Assembly: GCA_013287205.1 (NCBI GenBank)
Contig: JABDEE010000006.1
Coordinates: 1-48,339 of the forward strand
DNA from: Alphaproteobacteria bacterium
GTDB taxonomy: Bacteria; Pseudomonadota; Alphaproteobacteria; UBA9655
Direction of reading: 5' to 3'
Length of the DNA: 48,339 nt
The position numbers and the translations under genes were made by a program. Positions 1 through 9,641 of the stretch are shown one piece after another. The notes under the pieces are model-generated. The model saw only the letters and a program-made list of their open reading frames with translations, was not told where the DNA came from and did no database searches. How positions within the stretch are numbered: position 1 is the first letter of the stretch; each line of letters opens with the position of its first letter.

Positions 1-29
1 GGATCGCCATTTTAAAAGGAATATCTATC

Positions 30-425
30 ATGACAAAGAAAACGCTTTTTTCAGCCCTTGCCTTAAGTGTGCTCATTTGCTCCCCTTCTTCTCTTTTGGC
101 CAATGATGATTTAGATCAGGAAAAAGTAGAATTAGATCAGGCAAAAGTAATGTGGAAAAAAAAGGAACAAGACGCTCTGAAAAAAACACACGATGATTTT
201 CTATCGCTATTATCAGTCGTAACGCCAAAAGAAGCAGCTCAGAAGCGACAATTAGCAAAGAACTTGTTAGAAGTAGCAGATGCTTGGAACAGCGAAAAAG
301 GCCGAGCCACGCGACTAGAAGCTCCACTACCAGGAATAGAAGTTCAATGGGCAGTATTAGCTTCTCAGCTAAAAGACGAAAACGCTAGGCTAGAAGCACT
401 CGCATCACAACAAGACCAAAAATAA
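30..425 (+). CDS. small exported charged protein, leader family member 1
   Basis: Signal peptide MTKKTLFSALALSVLICSPSSLLAND followed by a Lys/Glu-rich helical body; AAAAGGA ribosome-binding site upstream; terminator downstream; leader shared with 21752 and 42283. Confidence 0.7.
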   Translation: MTKKTLFSALALSVLICSPSSLLANDDLDQEKVELDQAKVMWKKKEQDALKKTHDDFLSLLSVVTPKEAAQKRQLAKNLLEVADAWNSEKGRATRLEAPLPGIEVQWAVLASQLKDENARLEALASQQDQK

Positions 426-452
426 AAAGAAGACGTATAAAAACTACAAAAA

Positions 453-478
453 CCCCGCATCTTGCGGGGTTTTTTTTG
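453..478. terminator. Rho-independent terminator
   Basis: ccccgc-atctt-gcgggg followed by a T run. Confidence 0.8.
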
Positions 479-513
479 GTTCTGCGCCCTTCCGCTACAC
501 TGCCTTACGCACC

Positions 514-867
514 TCAAAGATATCTCGGAGAGTCACTCACAGATAAACTCAACTTCTGCGCAACAAGAGCATTCAAACTAATCCCAACTTGGGCAGCCTC
601 AACAGCAAGCGCGCGATGTACCCGCCGATCAATGCGCACATTGAACTGCCCACTATATTTTCTCTGTGAGGGCGCAACTGGCACAGGCTCATGACACTCT
701 CGATAACTTTCCTTCATCGCTTCCCACGCCTCCCTAAGTTCTTGGAGAGACTCCTCTGGAGAACTGCCAAAAGCGGAGACGTTTGGCAGCTCTTCAAAGA
801 GTGACACCCAATCACCCTCATCATCTCTGAAAAGTTCGATTGAGAACCCATCAAAATTATCTTTCAC
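514..867 (-). CDS. hicB: HicB-type antitoxin, GTG start preceded by AAGGAGG
   Basis: VKDNFDGFSIELFRDDEGDWVSLFEELPNVSAFGSSPEESLQELREAWE... then a RHH-like C-terminus; overlaps hicA by 11 bp; the listed 165-aa ORF is over-extended at its N-terminus. Confidence 0.8.
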   Translation of the reverse strand: MKDNFDGFSIELFRDDEGDWVSLFEELPNVSAFGSSPEESLQELREAWEAMKESYRECHEPVPVAPSQRKYSGQFNVRIDRRVHRALAVEAAQVGISLNALVAQKLSLSVSDSPRYL

Positions 868-1099
868 CTGTTTCCTCCTTAACACAACCAAGAAACTGCT
901 TAACTTGGTATCCTTTAGCTTTACCCTCCCGTGTTTGAATTGAAATCCTTCCGCCGTGAGGCGAATACCATATTTGATGGCTACCTTTTTGGCGATCTTT
1001 GACCCAACCACATTGGATCAGGAGCGTAGAGAATTCCTGAAAGCTCAACCCCCCTGGATTCTGGCGCGCTTTTTGAAGAAGTTTCTCATGTTGTCCCAC
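857..1099 (-). CDS. hicA: HicA-type mRNA interferase toxin
   Basis: FQEFSTLLIQCGWVKDRQKGSHQIWYSPHGGRISIQTREGKAKGYQVKQFL, HicA-like GSHQIW core. Confidence 0.8.
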   Translation of the reverse strand: MGQHEKLLQKARQNPGGLSFQEFSTLLIQCGWVKDRQKGSHQIWYSPHGGRISIQTREGKAKGYQVKQFLGCVKEETGER

Positions 1100-1141
1100 G
1101 AAGTAACCATATACAGTTACATCTCAAATGTCAAGAAAATT

Positions 1142-1175
1142 CTGCTACACTGTTCCCTGCGACACTGCTACACTG
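1142..1175. repeat. three 11-bp CTGCNACACTG repeats upstream of hicAB and sodB
   Basis: ctgctacactg (1142), ctgcgacactg (1157), ctgctacactg (1165). Confidence 0.6.
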
Positions 1176-1208
1176 ACTTAAATCATCAACTAACCGGAGC
1201 ACAGTCCC

Positions 1209-1811
1209 ATGCCCTTCACCCTTCCCCCCTTGCCCTACGCCGAGAATGCCCTTGAGCCCCACATTTCAGCCCGCACATTGAGCTTCCACTATGGCAAGCA
1301 CCATCAAGGATATGTGACAAACCTCAACAATCTCATCCAGAACACAGACTTTGAGGGGCAGTCTCTCGACCAAATCATCCTGGCCACCGCCAACAGCCTC
1401 ACTCATGGGGGAATTTTTAATAACGCAGCCCAACATTGGAATCACAGTTTTTATTGGGACTCCCTCTCCCCCCAAGGTGGCGGAGAACCGACAGGCGCCC
1501 TCAGCGAACAAATCACAAAAGACTTCGGCAGCTTTGACGCGTTCGCGCAACTTTTCAAACAAGCCGCCACCGGCCAATTTGGCAGCGGATGGGCGTGGCT
1601 TGTCATGGATACGGACGGCACCCTCAAAGTCACCAAAACTCCAAACGCAGACCTCCCCCTTGCCCACGGCCAAAAGGCTCTCCTGACCTGTGACGTGTGG
1701 GAGCATGCCTATTACCTGGATTACCAAAACCGCCGTCCCGATTACGTGGAGATCTTTTTGAAGAATCTCGCGAATTGGGACTTTGCCAGCAAAAATTTTG
1801 ATCAGAGGTAG
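1209..1811 (+). CDS. sodB: superoxide dismutase Fe/Mn
   Basis: MPFTLPPLPYAENALEPHISARTLSFHYGKHHQGYV...DVWEHAYYLDYQNRRPDYVE. Confidence 0.95.
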   Translation: MPFTLPPLPYAENALEPHISARTLSFHYGKHHQGYVTNLNNLIQNTDFEGQSLDQIILATANSLTHGGIFNNAAQHWNHSFYWDSLSPQGGGEPTGALSEQITKDFGSFDAFAQLFKQAATGQFGSGWAWLVMDTDGTLKVTKTPNADLPLAHGQKALLTCDVWEHAYYLDYQNRRPDYVEIFLKNLANWDFASKNFDQR

Positions 1812-1827
1812 GAAAGAAGCAACACGT

Positions 1828-2001
1828 GTCATCCCAGGCTTAGTGCCTCTTTCCCCCCGACAAGTCGGGGGCTAGAGGCACTTGACCTGGGACCCAGGAG
1901 CCAAGGTATGAAAGAATTTTCAGGTTGCTCTGGGTCCCCGACTCGCCACGGCGGAGCCTTTGGCGGAGCCGAGGATGAAGGGGTTGCTAGCCAGGGATGA
2001 C
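1828..2001. repeat. dispersed palindromic element, copy A
   Basis: gtcatcccaggcttag...ctagccagggatgac with two inner hairpins and core aaggtatgaaagaatttt. Confidence 0.8.
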
Positions 2002-2096
2002 AGCACTTTTTTGAACTCTATTCACGAAAGTTTAACCTCGCGGTGGTAGCATCGAAGACAGTAAATGAAGATGTACGCAAAGCAGGAAAATTTCTA

Positions 2097-2495
2097 ATGA
2101 CTTCAGGAAAACAAAAACGATACCTTATCGCCCTCGCCATCGGGATGGCCTTCACTTTTCCTGGAGCCGTAAAGGCCCACCCGGCACCGCCACCTCCCCC
2201 AGCAGCGCTCGAAAAACTTCCAGCACGCATAAGACCTCCGGCACACGTATCGCAGCATGTGACGGCAAAATCTACAGAGCCCGTCAATGACCCTCCCTCA
2301 TGTGTAGTCTCTTGCAATGCCCCCTACAACAACTGCATGAAGTCCTGCCCCCCCGCTCCGAGTTGGAGTAATTCCTGTGAGTCGAATTGCTCTACTAAGC
2401 GGCTTACTTGCATGGTTAAAAGTTGCGGTTATGGGAAAAATAGATCCCGCTCATCCCCAGGCTTCGGCACCAAGCAGCATCACCAAACAAATTGA
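2097..2495 (+). CDS. small exported Cys-rich protein
   Basis: Signal-like MTSGKQKRYLIALAIGMAFTFPGAVKAHP, then CVVSCNAPYNNCMKSC and CESNCSTKRLTCMVKSC. Confidence 0.55.
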   Translation: MTSGKQKRYLIALAIGMAFTFPGAVKAHPAPPPPPAALEKLPARIRPPAHVSQHVTAKSTEPVNDPPSCVVSCNAPYNNCMKSCPPAPSWSNSCESNCSTKRLTCMVKSCGYGKNRSRSSPGFGTKQHHQTN

Positions 2496-2708
2496 ACAAC
2501 GAGTGAGAAGGACCTGCCCCACATATCAGGAGCACACCGACTGACGGGTTGGTGCGCCCTGCTGCACAGCCCCTCGTGTTTAAATAACCCGACCTTTGCC
2601 CAGCATTCCCAGATCGCTTGCAAGGGCTTATTTTTAGGGGTGTATCCTTCGTCGATATAAGGTACGCTCCGACCACAATCAAAAGTCTCAAATAGAAAGA
2701 ACACCCCC

Positions 2709-3579
2709 ATGCACGGCTGGGTCATTATCGACAAACCTCTTGGCATGACCTCAACCCGGGCTGTCTCCATTGTGAAGAGGCTCTTTCAAACAAAAAAGGC
2801 AGGTCACGGGGGCACCCTCGATCCCTTGGCTTCGGGCGTCCTTCCCATTGCGTTAGGCGAAGCCACCAAAGTCATGTCCTATATTTTAGGCGGAAATAAG
2901 GGGTACCGTTTTCAGGTAAAGTGGGGGGAAGCTCGGTCCACAGAAGACCTTGAAGGAGAGATCACCGCCACCTCCCCTCACCGGCCTACGCGTGAGGAAA
3001 TCATACAAATCCTCCCCCATTTTAGAGGCCCCCTCGAACAAACGCCCCCCCCTTTATTCCGCCATTCACGTCAATGGCAAACGCGCCTACGATTTAGCCC
3101 GTCAAGGAGAAGTCTTTGAACTGCCCTCAAGATCTGTGACAATTGAATCTCTCGAACTCATCGAATCCGACGAAGATTCAGCGATCTTTGAAGTGACCTG
3201 CAGCAAGGGCACCTATGTGCGGAGCCTCGCCCGAGACATTGCCCTCAAACTCGGAACCTATGGGCACCTCATCAGTCTCCGACGGCAAATGGCCACGCCG
3301 TTTCATGAAAAAGATGCGATTTTACTGGATTCTCTTCTCAACATAGGGCATAAGGTGGAGTTAGAAGCTCATGTCTTACCCCTTCAAGGTGCGCTGGCCG
3401 ACATCCTGGCACTTGAGGTTGGACATGAGGAAGCAGCCGCTCTTCACCACGGCAGGCCCATTCCCTCACCACTGATGGATGAGAGAATCGTCCTCCTGAC
3501 TTGCAACACAATACCGCAAGCCCTGGGAAGAGTTGAGGCGGGGCTGATAAAGCCCATACGTGTGTTTAATTTGAAATAA
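2709..3579 (+). pseudogene. truB: tRNA pseudouridine synthase B, frameshifted at C8 (3045-3052)
   Basis: [19 protein letters not shown]...[24 protein letters not shown] in frame 1; [20 protein letters not shown]...CSKGTYVRSLARDIA in another frame; deleting one C gives [20 protein letters not shown]. Confidence 0.9.
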
Positions 3580-3591
3580 AAGGAGAAAGAG

Positions 3592-3861
3592 ATGTCGATT
3601 ACGAACGAACGCAAGCAAGCCGTTATTAAAGAATACGCAACCAAAAAAGAAGATACGGGATCTCCTGAGGTCCAGGTTGCCATTCTCACAGAAAGAATTG
3701 TGAATCTCACAGCCCATTTAGGGGATCATAAAAAGGATTTCCACTCTCGCCGCGGACTTTTGATGTGGGTCAGCCGGAGGCGCCGCCTTTTGGATTATTT
3801 AAAGCGCATTGATGCAGCTCGTTATACAACCCTGATCGAACGCCTCGGGCTTCGCCGGTAA
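3592..3861 (+). CDS. rpsO: 30S ribosomal protein S15
   Basis: [71 protein letters not shown]. Confidence 0.97.
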   Translation: MSITNERKQAVIKEYATKKEDTGSPEVQVAILTERIVNLTAHLGDHKKDFHSRRGLLMWVSRRRRLLDYLKRIDAARYTTLIERLGLRR

Positions 3862-3926
3862 ATCCCCCTATAAGCCTCGACATTAAGAGGCTGTGATCAT
3901 CCAATACAATAAGGAATAAAGAAATT

Positions 3927-6044
3927 ATGTTTAAAGTCTATCGCAAAGAGATTGAGTGGGGAGGAAAACCCCTCATCCTTGAGACAGGAAAAATCGCACG
4001 TCAGGCCGATGGCGCCGTGCTCGTCACTTACGGTGAAACCATTGTGCTGTGCACAGCGGTGGCTCACAAAAAGTCCAACCCCGATGTGGATTTCTTCCCG
4101 CTCACCGTTCTTTATCAAGAAAAAGCGTTTGCAGCGGGTCGCATCCCAGGGGGCTTCTTTCGGCGTGAAGGAAAACCAAGCGAAGGCGAAACCTTAACAT
4201 CTCGTCTCATCGACCGTCCGATTCGCCCCTTGTTTGTCCCGAGCTTCCGCAACGAGACCCAGGTTGTCTGTACCGTCCTCAGCCACGATATGGAAAATTC
4301 AGCGGACATCCCTGCCCTTATTGGGGCTTCAGCCGCGTTAACCATTTCCGGACTCCCCTTCCTTGGGCCCATTGGCGCCGCCCGCGTTGGCCTTATAGAT
4401 GGAAAACTTGTGCTGAATCCAACGTTACAAGAACTCACCACCTCTCAGCTCAACCTCGTCGTTGCAGGAACATCTGAGGGTGTCCTCATGGTCGAATCAG
4501 AAGCCCAAGAGCTTTCCGAAGAGCAGATGCTGGCTGCGGTGACCTTTGGTCACGAACAGTTCCAACCTGTGATTCAAGCGATCATTGAGCTTGCGGAACA
4601 ATGTGCAAAGGACCCTTGGGACCTCGCGCCCATCGATCCGCAGCATGAGGTCGTTGCAAAACGCCTGCGGAAACTTGCCACGGCTGATGTAAAGGCGGCT
4701 TACAGCGTTAAAGATAAAACCCAACGCACGGATAAATTGGCCCTCCTCAAAACAGGAACAATCGCAGCTCTGGAAGAAGAAGGTTTCTCAGGCGCGATTG
4801 CCGCAACAGAATTTAAAGAGCTCCAGAAAGAGCTTGTCCGTCAAGAAATCCTCAAAACAGGGCAACGCATCGACGGACGCGATACAAAAACAGTTCGCCC
4901 CATCGTCTCTGAAGTTGGCATCTTGCCACGCGCCCATGGAAGTGCGCTCTTCACACGCGGCTCAACCCAAGCCCTTGTTGTCACCACATTGGGAACAGCT
5001 CAAAACGAGCAAATCATTGATGCTTTGGAAGGGGAATACAAAGAACCCTTCATGCTCCACTACAACTTCCCTCCCTACTCCGTCGGTGAAACAGGCCGCA
5101 TGAGCGGACCAGGGCGTCGCGAAATCGGCCATGGAAAGCTCGCCTGGCGGGCGCTGCATCCCCTCATGCCATCCAAGGAAAAGTTTCCCTACACCATCAG
5201 GCTCGTCTCAGAAATCACTGAATCGGATGGGTCCTCCTCCATGGCAACCGTCTGCGGTTCTTCACTTGCCTTGATGGATGCCGGTGTTCCTTTGGCGCAT
5301 CCTGTGGCGGGTATTGCCATGGGCTTGATCAAGGAAGGCAAGGAATTCGCTGTTCTGTCCGATATTCTAGGCGATGAAGATCATTTGGGAGACATGGACT
5401 TTAAAGTAGCGGGAAGTCAAAACGGCATCACGGCCCTTCAAATGGACCTGAAGATCACCAGCATCACCCCAGAGATTATGAAAATTGCCCTTGAGCAAGC
5501 CCACCAAGGACGACTCCATATCTTGAGCAAAATGAGCGAAGCGCTTGAGGATTCAAGGACAGAGGTTGGCGAATACGCCCCTCGCATGATCACCTTCACC
5601 ATTCCGAAGGAAAAGATCCGGGAAGTCATTGGGACAGGCGGCAAGGTCATCCGCGAAATCTGTGAGAAAACAGGGGCTAAACTTGATATTGCTGACGATG
5701 GCACGCTCACTATTGCAGGGCCGAACGCAGAGGTTCTCGCCGCTGCTGAAAAATGGGTCCGCGGCATCACCGATGAGCCAGAGGTCGGCGTTATTTACAA
5801 AGGAACCGTCGTACGCACGGTCGACTTTGGCGCCTTCGTGAGCTTCTTTGGCAGCCAGGATGGTCTTGTCCACATCAGTGAGCTCGCTCCAAAGCGTGTT
5901 GAGAAAACAACGGATGTGGTCAAGGAAGGCGATGAAGTCTGGGTTAAAGTTCTTGAGATGGATAGTCGCGGAAAGATTCGCCTCAGCATGAAGCAGGTGG
6001 ATCAAACGACAGGAAAGGATTTAGCCTCCAATTCGGAAGCGTAA
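3927..6044 (+). CDS. pnp: polyribonucleotide nucleotidyltransferase
   Basis: Full-length PNPase with two RNase PH domains, KH ([25 protein letters not shown]) and S1 ([20 protein letters not shown]). Confidence 0.97.
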   Translation: MFKVYRKEIEWGGKPLILETGKIARQADGAVLVTYGETIVLCTAVAHKKSNPDVDFFPLTVLYQEKAFAAGRIPGGFFRREGKPSEGETLTSRLIDRPIRPLFVPSFRNETQVVCTVLSHDMENSADIPALIGASAALTISGLPFLGPIGAARVGLIDGKLVLNPTLQELTTSQLNLVVAGTSEGVLMVESEAQELSEEQMLAAVTFGHEQFQPVIQAIIELAEQCAKDPWDLAPIDPQHEVVAKRLRKLATADVKAAYSVKDKTQRTDKLALLKTGTIAALEEEGFSGAIAATEFKELQKELVRQEILKTGQRIDGRDTKTVRPIVSEVGILPRAHGSALFTRGSTQALVVTTLGTAQNEQIIDALEGEYKEPFMLHYNFPPYSVGETGRMSGPGRREIGHGKLAWRALHPLMPSKEKFPYTIRLVSEITESDGSSSMATVCGSSLALMDAGVPLAHPVAGIAMGLIKEGKEFAVLSDILGDEDHLGDMDFKVAGSQNGITALQMDLKITSITPEIMKIALEQAHQGRLHILSKMSEALEDSRTEVGEYAPRMITFTIPKEKIREVIGTGGKVIREICEKTGAKLDIADDGTLTIAGPNAEVLAAAEKWVRGITDEPEVGVIYKGTVVRTVDFGAFVSFFGSQDGLVHISELAPKRVEKTTDVVKEGDEVWVKVLEMDSRGKIRLSMKQVDQTTGKDLASNSEA

Positions 6045-6074
6045 ATTAAGGAACCTAAAGGAGTCAGAGCAAAC

Positions 6075-7472
6075 GTGAAATCACTGAATCCCATCCTCAT
6101 TTCCGGCCGTGAGGTCCTTCCGCTCATCGAAGGAGGGAAAGGTATTTCTGTCTCTAATGGCGAGAGCTCGGGCGCTTGGTCCGCAGCGGGTGGCGTGGGC
6201 ACTTTCTCAGGCGTCAATGCAGACGCCTATGATGAACACGGCAATCTCATCCCTGTCATCTATAAGGGGCACACCCGCCGCGAACGCCACAAGGAACTGA
6301 TTCAATTTGGGATTCAAGGGGGGATCACCCAAGCCAAAATTGCCCATGAGCGCTCCAATGGCCAGGGACGACTCCACATGAATGTCCTCTGGGAAATGGG
6401 CGCCGTTGAAGAAATCCTCCATGGCATCTTAGAGGAGGTCAGCCCCCTTCTCCATGGAATCACCTGTGGCGCAGGCATGCCCTACCGGATTGCCGAAATA
6501 ACCGCAAGCTATGGACTACAATACTATCCGATCGTCTCTTCTGGCCGTGCCTTTCGCGCCCTTTGGAAACGCGCCTATCACAAGTTTGCGGAGGGACTCG
6601 GCGCTGTCGTGTATGAAGATCCCTGGCGCGCTGGCGGCCACAATGGTCTCAGCAATAGTGAAGATCCTGACAAACCAGAAGACCCCTACCCCCGCGTTCT
6701 CGAACTCCGTGCTGTCATGCGGGAGTGCGGCCTGGGAAACACCCCCATCATCATGGCAGGAGGCGTATGGTTCTTAAGAGAGTGGACGGATTGGATCGAC
6801 AATCCTGAACTCGGGCCCATTGCGTTCCAGTTTGGCACCCGTCCGCTTCTCACAAAAGAAAGTCCGATCTCAAATGCGTGGAAGCAAAAACTCCTGACCC
6901 TCAAGGAGGGAGATGTCTACCTAAACCGCTTTAGCCCAACCGGATTTTATTCCTCTGCCGTCTCCAATGCATTTCTGGATGAACTCAAAGAGCGCGCCAC
7001 CCACCAGGTTGCCTATACCATTGAGCCTGTCGGGGAGCATACAGAAGGCTTCCCCATCGGGGCACGTGGCCGCCTCGTCTATCTGACACCCCATGACAAA
7101 CAGATGGCAGAAGCATGGGTCGGCATGGGCTTCTCAGAAGCCATGCGCACACCTGATTCAACCCTGATCTTTGTCACCCCTTCCAAGGCTCAAGAGATCC
7201 TCACCGATCAAATCGAATGCATGGGATGCTTAAGTGCGTGTCTGTTTAGCAATTGGGCCCAAAATGAAGCCGGCACAACAGGACGCAAGGCCGACCCGCG
7301 ATCCTTCTGCATTCAAAAGACACTGCAAACCATTAGCCATAGTGACGACATTGACCATCAGCTCATGTTCGCAGGCCACGCGGCCTACCGTTTTGCCCAA
7401 GACCCCTTCTACGCAAACGGCAATATCCCGACCGTCAAAGAACTCATCGAACGGCTCCAAACCGGGGATTAG
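6075..7472 (+). CDS. nitronate monooxygenase-like FMN oxidoreductase, GTG start
   Basis: GAWSAAGGVGTFSG...FGIQGGITQAKIAHE...IIMAGGVW...FQFGTRPLLTKES; C-terminal CMGCLSACLFSNW motif. Confidence 0.75.
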   Translation: MKSLNPILISGREVLPLIEGGKGISVSNGESSGAWSAAGGVGTFSGVNADAYDEHGNLIPVIYKGHTRRERHKELIQFGIQGGITQAKIAHERSNGQGRLHMNVLWEMGAVEEILHGILEEVSPLLHGITCGAGMPYRIAEITASYGLQYYPIVSSGRAFRALWKRAYHKFAEGLGAVVYEDPWRAGGHNGLSNSEDPDKPEDPYPRVLELRAVMRECGLGNTPIIMAGGVWFLREWTDWIDNPELGPIAFQFGTRPLLTKESPISNAWKQKLLTLKEGDVYLNRFSPTGFYSSAVSNAFLDELKERATHQVAYTIEPVGEHTEGFPIGARGRLVYLTPHDKQMAEAWVGMGFSEAMRTPDSTLIFVTPSKAQEILTDQIECMGCLSACLFSNWAQNEAGTTGRKADPRSFCIQKTLQTISHSDDIDHQLMFAGHAAYRFAQDPFYANGNIPTVKELIERLQTGD

Positions 7473-7608
7473 GTTGCGTTTTTGCGATCTCCATGCGTCA
7501 TCGCTGCTCAAAATAAATGCGAGAGATTGCATTTTTGCGATCTATAGCGTATAGTGTACCAGTAAATCTTGAATAGGGAGGCGGCTCGTGGGATGAGTCG
7601 ACAACAAG

Positions 7609-7932
7609 ATGAAGATCATTGAAATCTATAGAACAGAAACGGGACGAGCACCTTTTTCAGAATGGATGAATTCTTTAAAAGATAGGGCCATTAAGCAGCA
7701 GCTAAAAACAAGGCTTGCACGTTTAGAAGAAAATCATTTTGGAGACTATAAATCTGTAGGGGAGGGTGTTTTTGAACTGCGGATATTTTGTGGACCGGGT
7801 TTTAGAATTTATTTTGCTAAACATGGACAATTTATTGTGCTTCTGCTCTGCGGAGGAGATAAGAATACACAAACAAGAGATATCCAAAAAGCAAAGACCT
7901 ACTGGGAAGACTTTAAGGAGAATATATCATGA
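7609..7932 (+). CDS. RelE-like addiction module killer protein
   Basis: KTRLARLEENHFGDYKSVGEGVFELRIFCGPGFRIYFAKHGQFIVLLLCGGDKNTQTRDIQKAK, the killer family with the LCGGDK motif. Confidence 0.85.
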   Translation: MKIIEIYRTETGRAPFSEWMNSLKDRAIKQQLKTRLARLEENHFGDYKSVGEGVFELRIFCGPGFRIYFAKHGQFIVLLLCGGDKNTQTRDIQKAKTYWEDFKENIS

Positions 7933-8258
7933 GACAAACAATAAATTTTAATGATTATCTGCGTGACTCGCTCAGGGATCCAGAAGAAGCGCAAGCTTTT
8001 CTTGAACTGATCGTGCGAGAATATGAAGAAGATAAAGATACACATATATTCCTCAAACTCCTCAGGCTCACGAGAGAAGCCCAAGGAAGCATTCTCCCTC
8101 TGGCCGAGAATCTTCATTTAAACAGAAGTGATTTCTACACCACCCTGAATGAAAACAGTCATTTAAAACCAGAAGCCATCAATACCATCCTTCATGAGCT
8201 AGGATTTAACGCTTCTACAAAACCTGTACAAAACCACGATCATCACGTGACCCATTGA
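7929..8258 (+). CDS. addiction module antidote protein
   Basis: 4-bp ATGA overlap with the toxin; LRLTREAQGSILPLAENLHLNRSDFYTTLNENSHLKPEAINTILHELGF, HTH antidote family. Confidence 0.82.
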   Translation: MRQTINFNDYLRDSLRDPEEAQAFLELIVREYEEDKDTHIFLKLLRLTREAQGSILPLAENLHLNRSDFYTTLNENSHLKPEAINTILHELGFNASTKPVQNHDHHVTH

Positions 8259-8277
8259 GCGAGAAAAATAAACAACA

Positions 8278-8619
8278 ATGTCTCTCCCTGACCTTCTGAA
8301 TACCCTCATCATCCACAGTCCCGACATCATCGGCCTCATCGGAGCAACGATCGCCCTTATCGCGTACTTCCTCCTGCAAACAAAAAAGATGTCCAGCGAA
8401 TCCATTCTTTTTTCGTTTCTCAATGCCTTTAGTTCGTTGTTGATTTTAGTGTCCCTCGTATACTCCTGGAATCTCGCCGCATTTGTCATGGAAAGCGCCT
8501 GGATGTGTACAAGCCTTTATGGTGTTTTTGCAGTGAAGAAACGAGGCGTAAAAAAGGAAAATATTCGAGATGAATCAACCAGCCTCCCTCACGATGGACT
8601 GTCTGCCCTATTACGATAA
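8278..8619 (+). CDS. small membrane protein, CBU_0592-like
   Basis: IIGLIGATIALIAYFLLQTKKMSSESILFSFLNAFSSLLILVSLVYSWNLAAFVMESAWM, three hydrophobic helices. Confidence 0.55.
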   Translation: MSLPDLLNTLIIHSPDIIGLIGATIALIAYFLLQTKKMSSESILFSFLNAFSSLLILVSLVYSWNLAAFVMESAWMCTSLYGVFAVKKRGVKKENIRDESTSLPHDGLSALLR

Positions 8620-8774
8620 GCTCTTTTTTAACCATGTAAGGTATATCTCAAAAAACAAAAAGGGCTGGTTATATGGTAAGGGTAGCTCCAAGCTGTATGA
8701 CCCCAATCCAATGATTGACGCCCCCGGCAGGGAGAAGTAGTATCAAGTCCATGTTTTAATGCGGGTATCTTACG

Positions 8775-9641
8775 ATGAGAACTGATTTCCAGTCGATCAT
8801 CCTTAAGCTTCAAGAGTTCTGGTCCAACCAGGGATGTGTGATTTTACAACCCTATGATGGGGAAGTCGGCGCAGGCACCTTTCATCCTGCCACAACTTTA
8901 AGGTCTTTAGGGCCGAAGCCCTGGCGAGCGGCCTATGTTCAGCCCTCCAGGCGGCCTGCAGACGGACGCTATGGCGAAAACCCCAACCGTCTCTATCGTC
9001 ACCATCAATATCAAGTCATCCTCAAACCCGCCCCTGCAGATGTCCTGGATGTGTATTTAGAGAGCCTCAAGCACATCGGCCTTGATCCCCTCCTCCATGA
9101 TATTCGCTTTGTGGAAGATGATTGGGAAGGTCCCACCCTTGGCGCTTCAGGATTAGGATGGGAGGTGTGGGCGGATGGACAAGAAGTAACCCAATTTACT
9201 TATTTCCAACAAATGGGTGAAATTCCGTGTGATCCTGTTCCGGCCGAAATCACCTATGGACTCGAACGCTTGGCATCCGTCATCCAAGATGTGGACAATG
9301 TGTATGATCTGACCTGGAATGATCCTCAAGGGGCAGCCCCCATGACCTACGGAGATGTCGCCCTTCAAATGGAGAAAGAATTCTCAGCCTTTAGTTTTGA
9401 GCACTTGGACGTCCCTATGACCCTGCGTCACTTCGAAGATGCAGAGGCGATGTGCCGGTCCCTCCTCGACAGCAAGCTTGTCTTGCCCGCTTATGAGTAT
9501 TGCCTGAAAGGAAGCCATCTTTTCAATTTACTCGATGCCAGCGGGGCCATCAGCGTCACAGAGCGGGCCGCCTATATTGGACGCGTCCGCGCCCTCGCAC
9601 GCCAAGCTTGCGAACTCTGGATGGAGATGAATCATGGCTGA
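8775..9641 (+). CDS. glyQ: glycyl-tRNA synthetase alpha subunit
   Basis: [57 protein letters not shown]. Confidence 0.97.
   Translation: MRTDFQSIILKLQEFWSNQGCVILQPYDGEVGAGTFHPATTLRSLGPKPWRAAYVQPSRRPADGRYGENPNRLYRHHQYQVILKPAPADVLDVYLESLKHIGLDPLLHDIRFVEDDWEGPTLGASGLGWEVWADGQEVTQFTYFQQMGEIPCDPVPAEITYGLERLASVIQDVDNVYDLTWNDPQGAAPMTYGDVALQMEKEFSAFSFEHLDVPMTLRHFEDAEAMCRSLLDSKLVLPAYEYCLKGSHLFNLLDASGAISVTERAAYIGRVRALARQACELWMEMNHG

Noticed and set aside
1266-1832. 188-aa minus-strand ORF
   Set aside because: Entirely antisense to sodB, which has a clear protein match.
2480-2770. 96-aa minus-strand ORF upstream of truB
   Set aside because: Overlaps the truB start; no recognisable family; possibly chance or decayed sequence.
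8620-8774. Possible structured leader or SRP/6S RNA upstream of glyQ
   Set aside because: Looked for conserved SRP (GGAAGNNAGCAGCC) and clear paired stems; none convincing.
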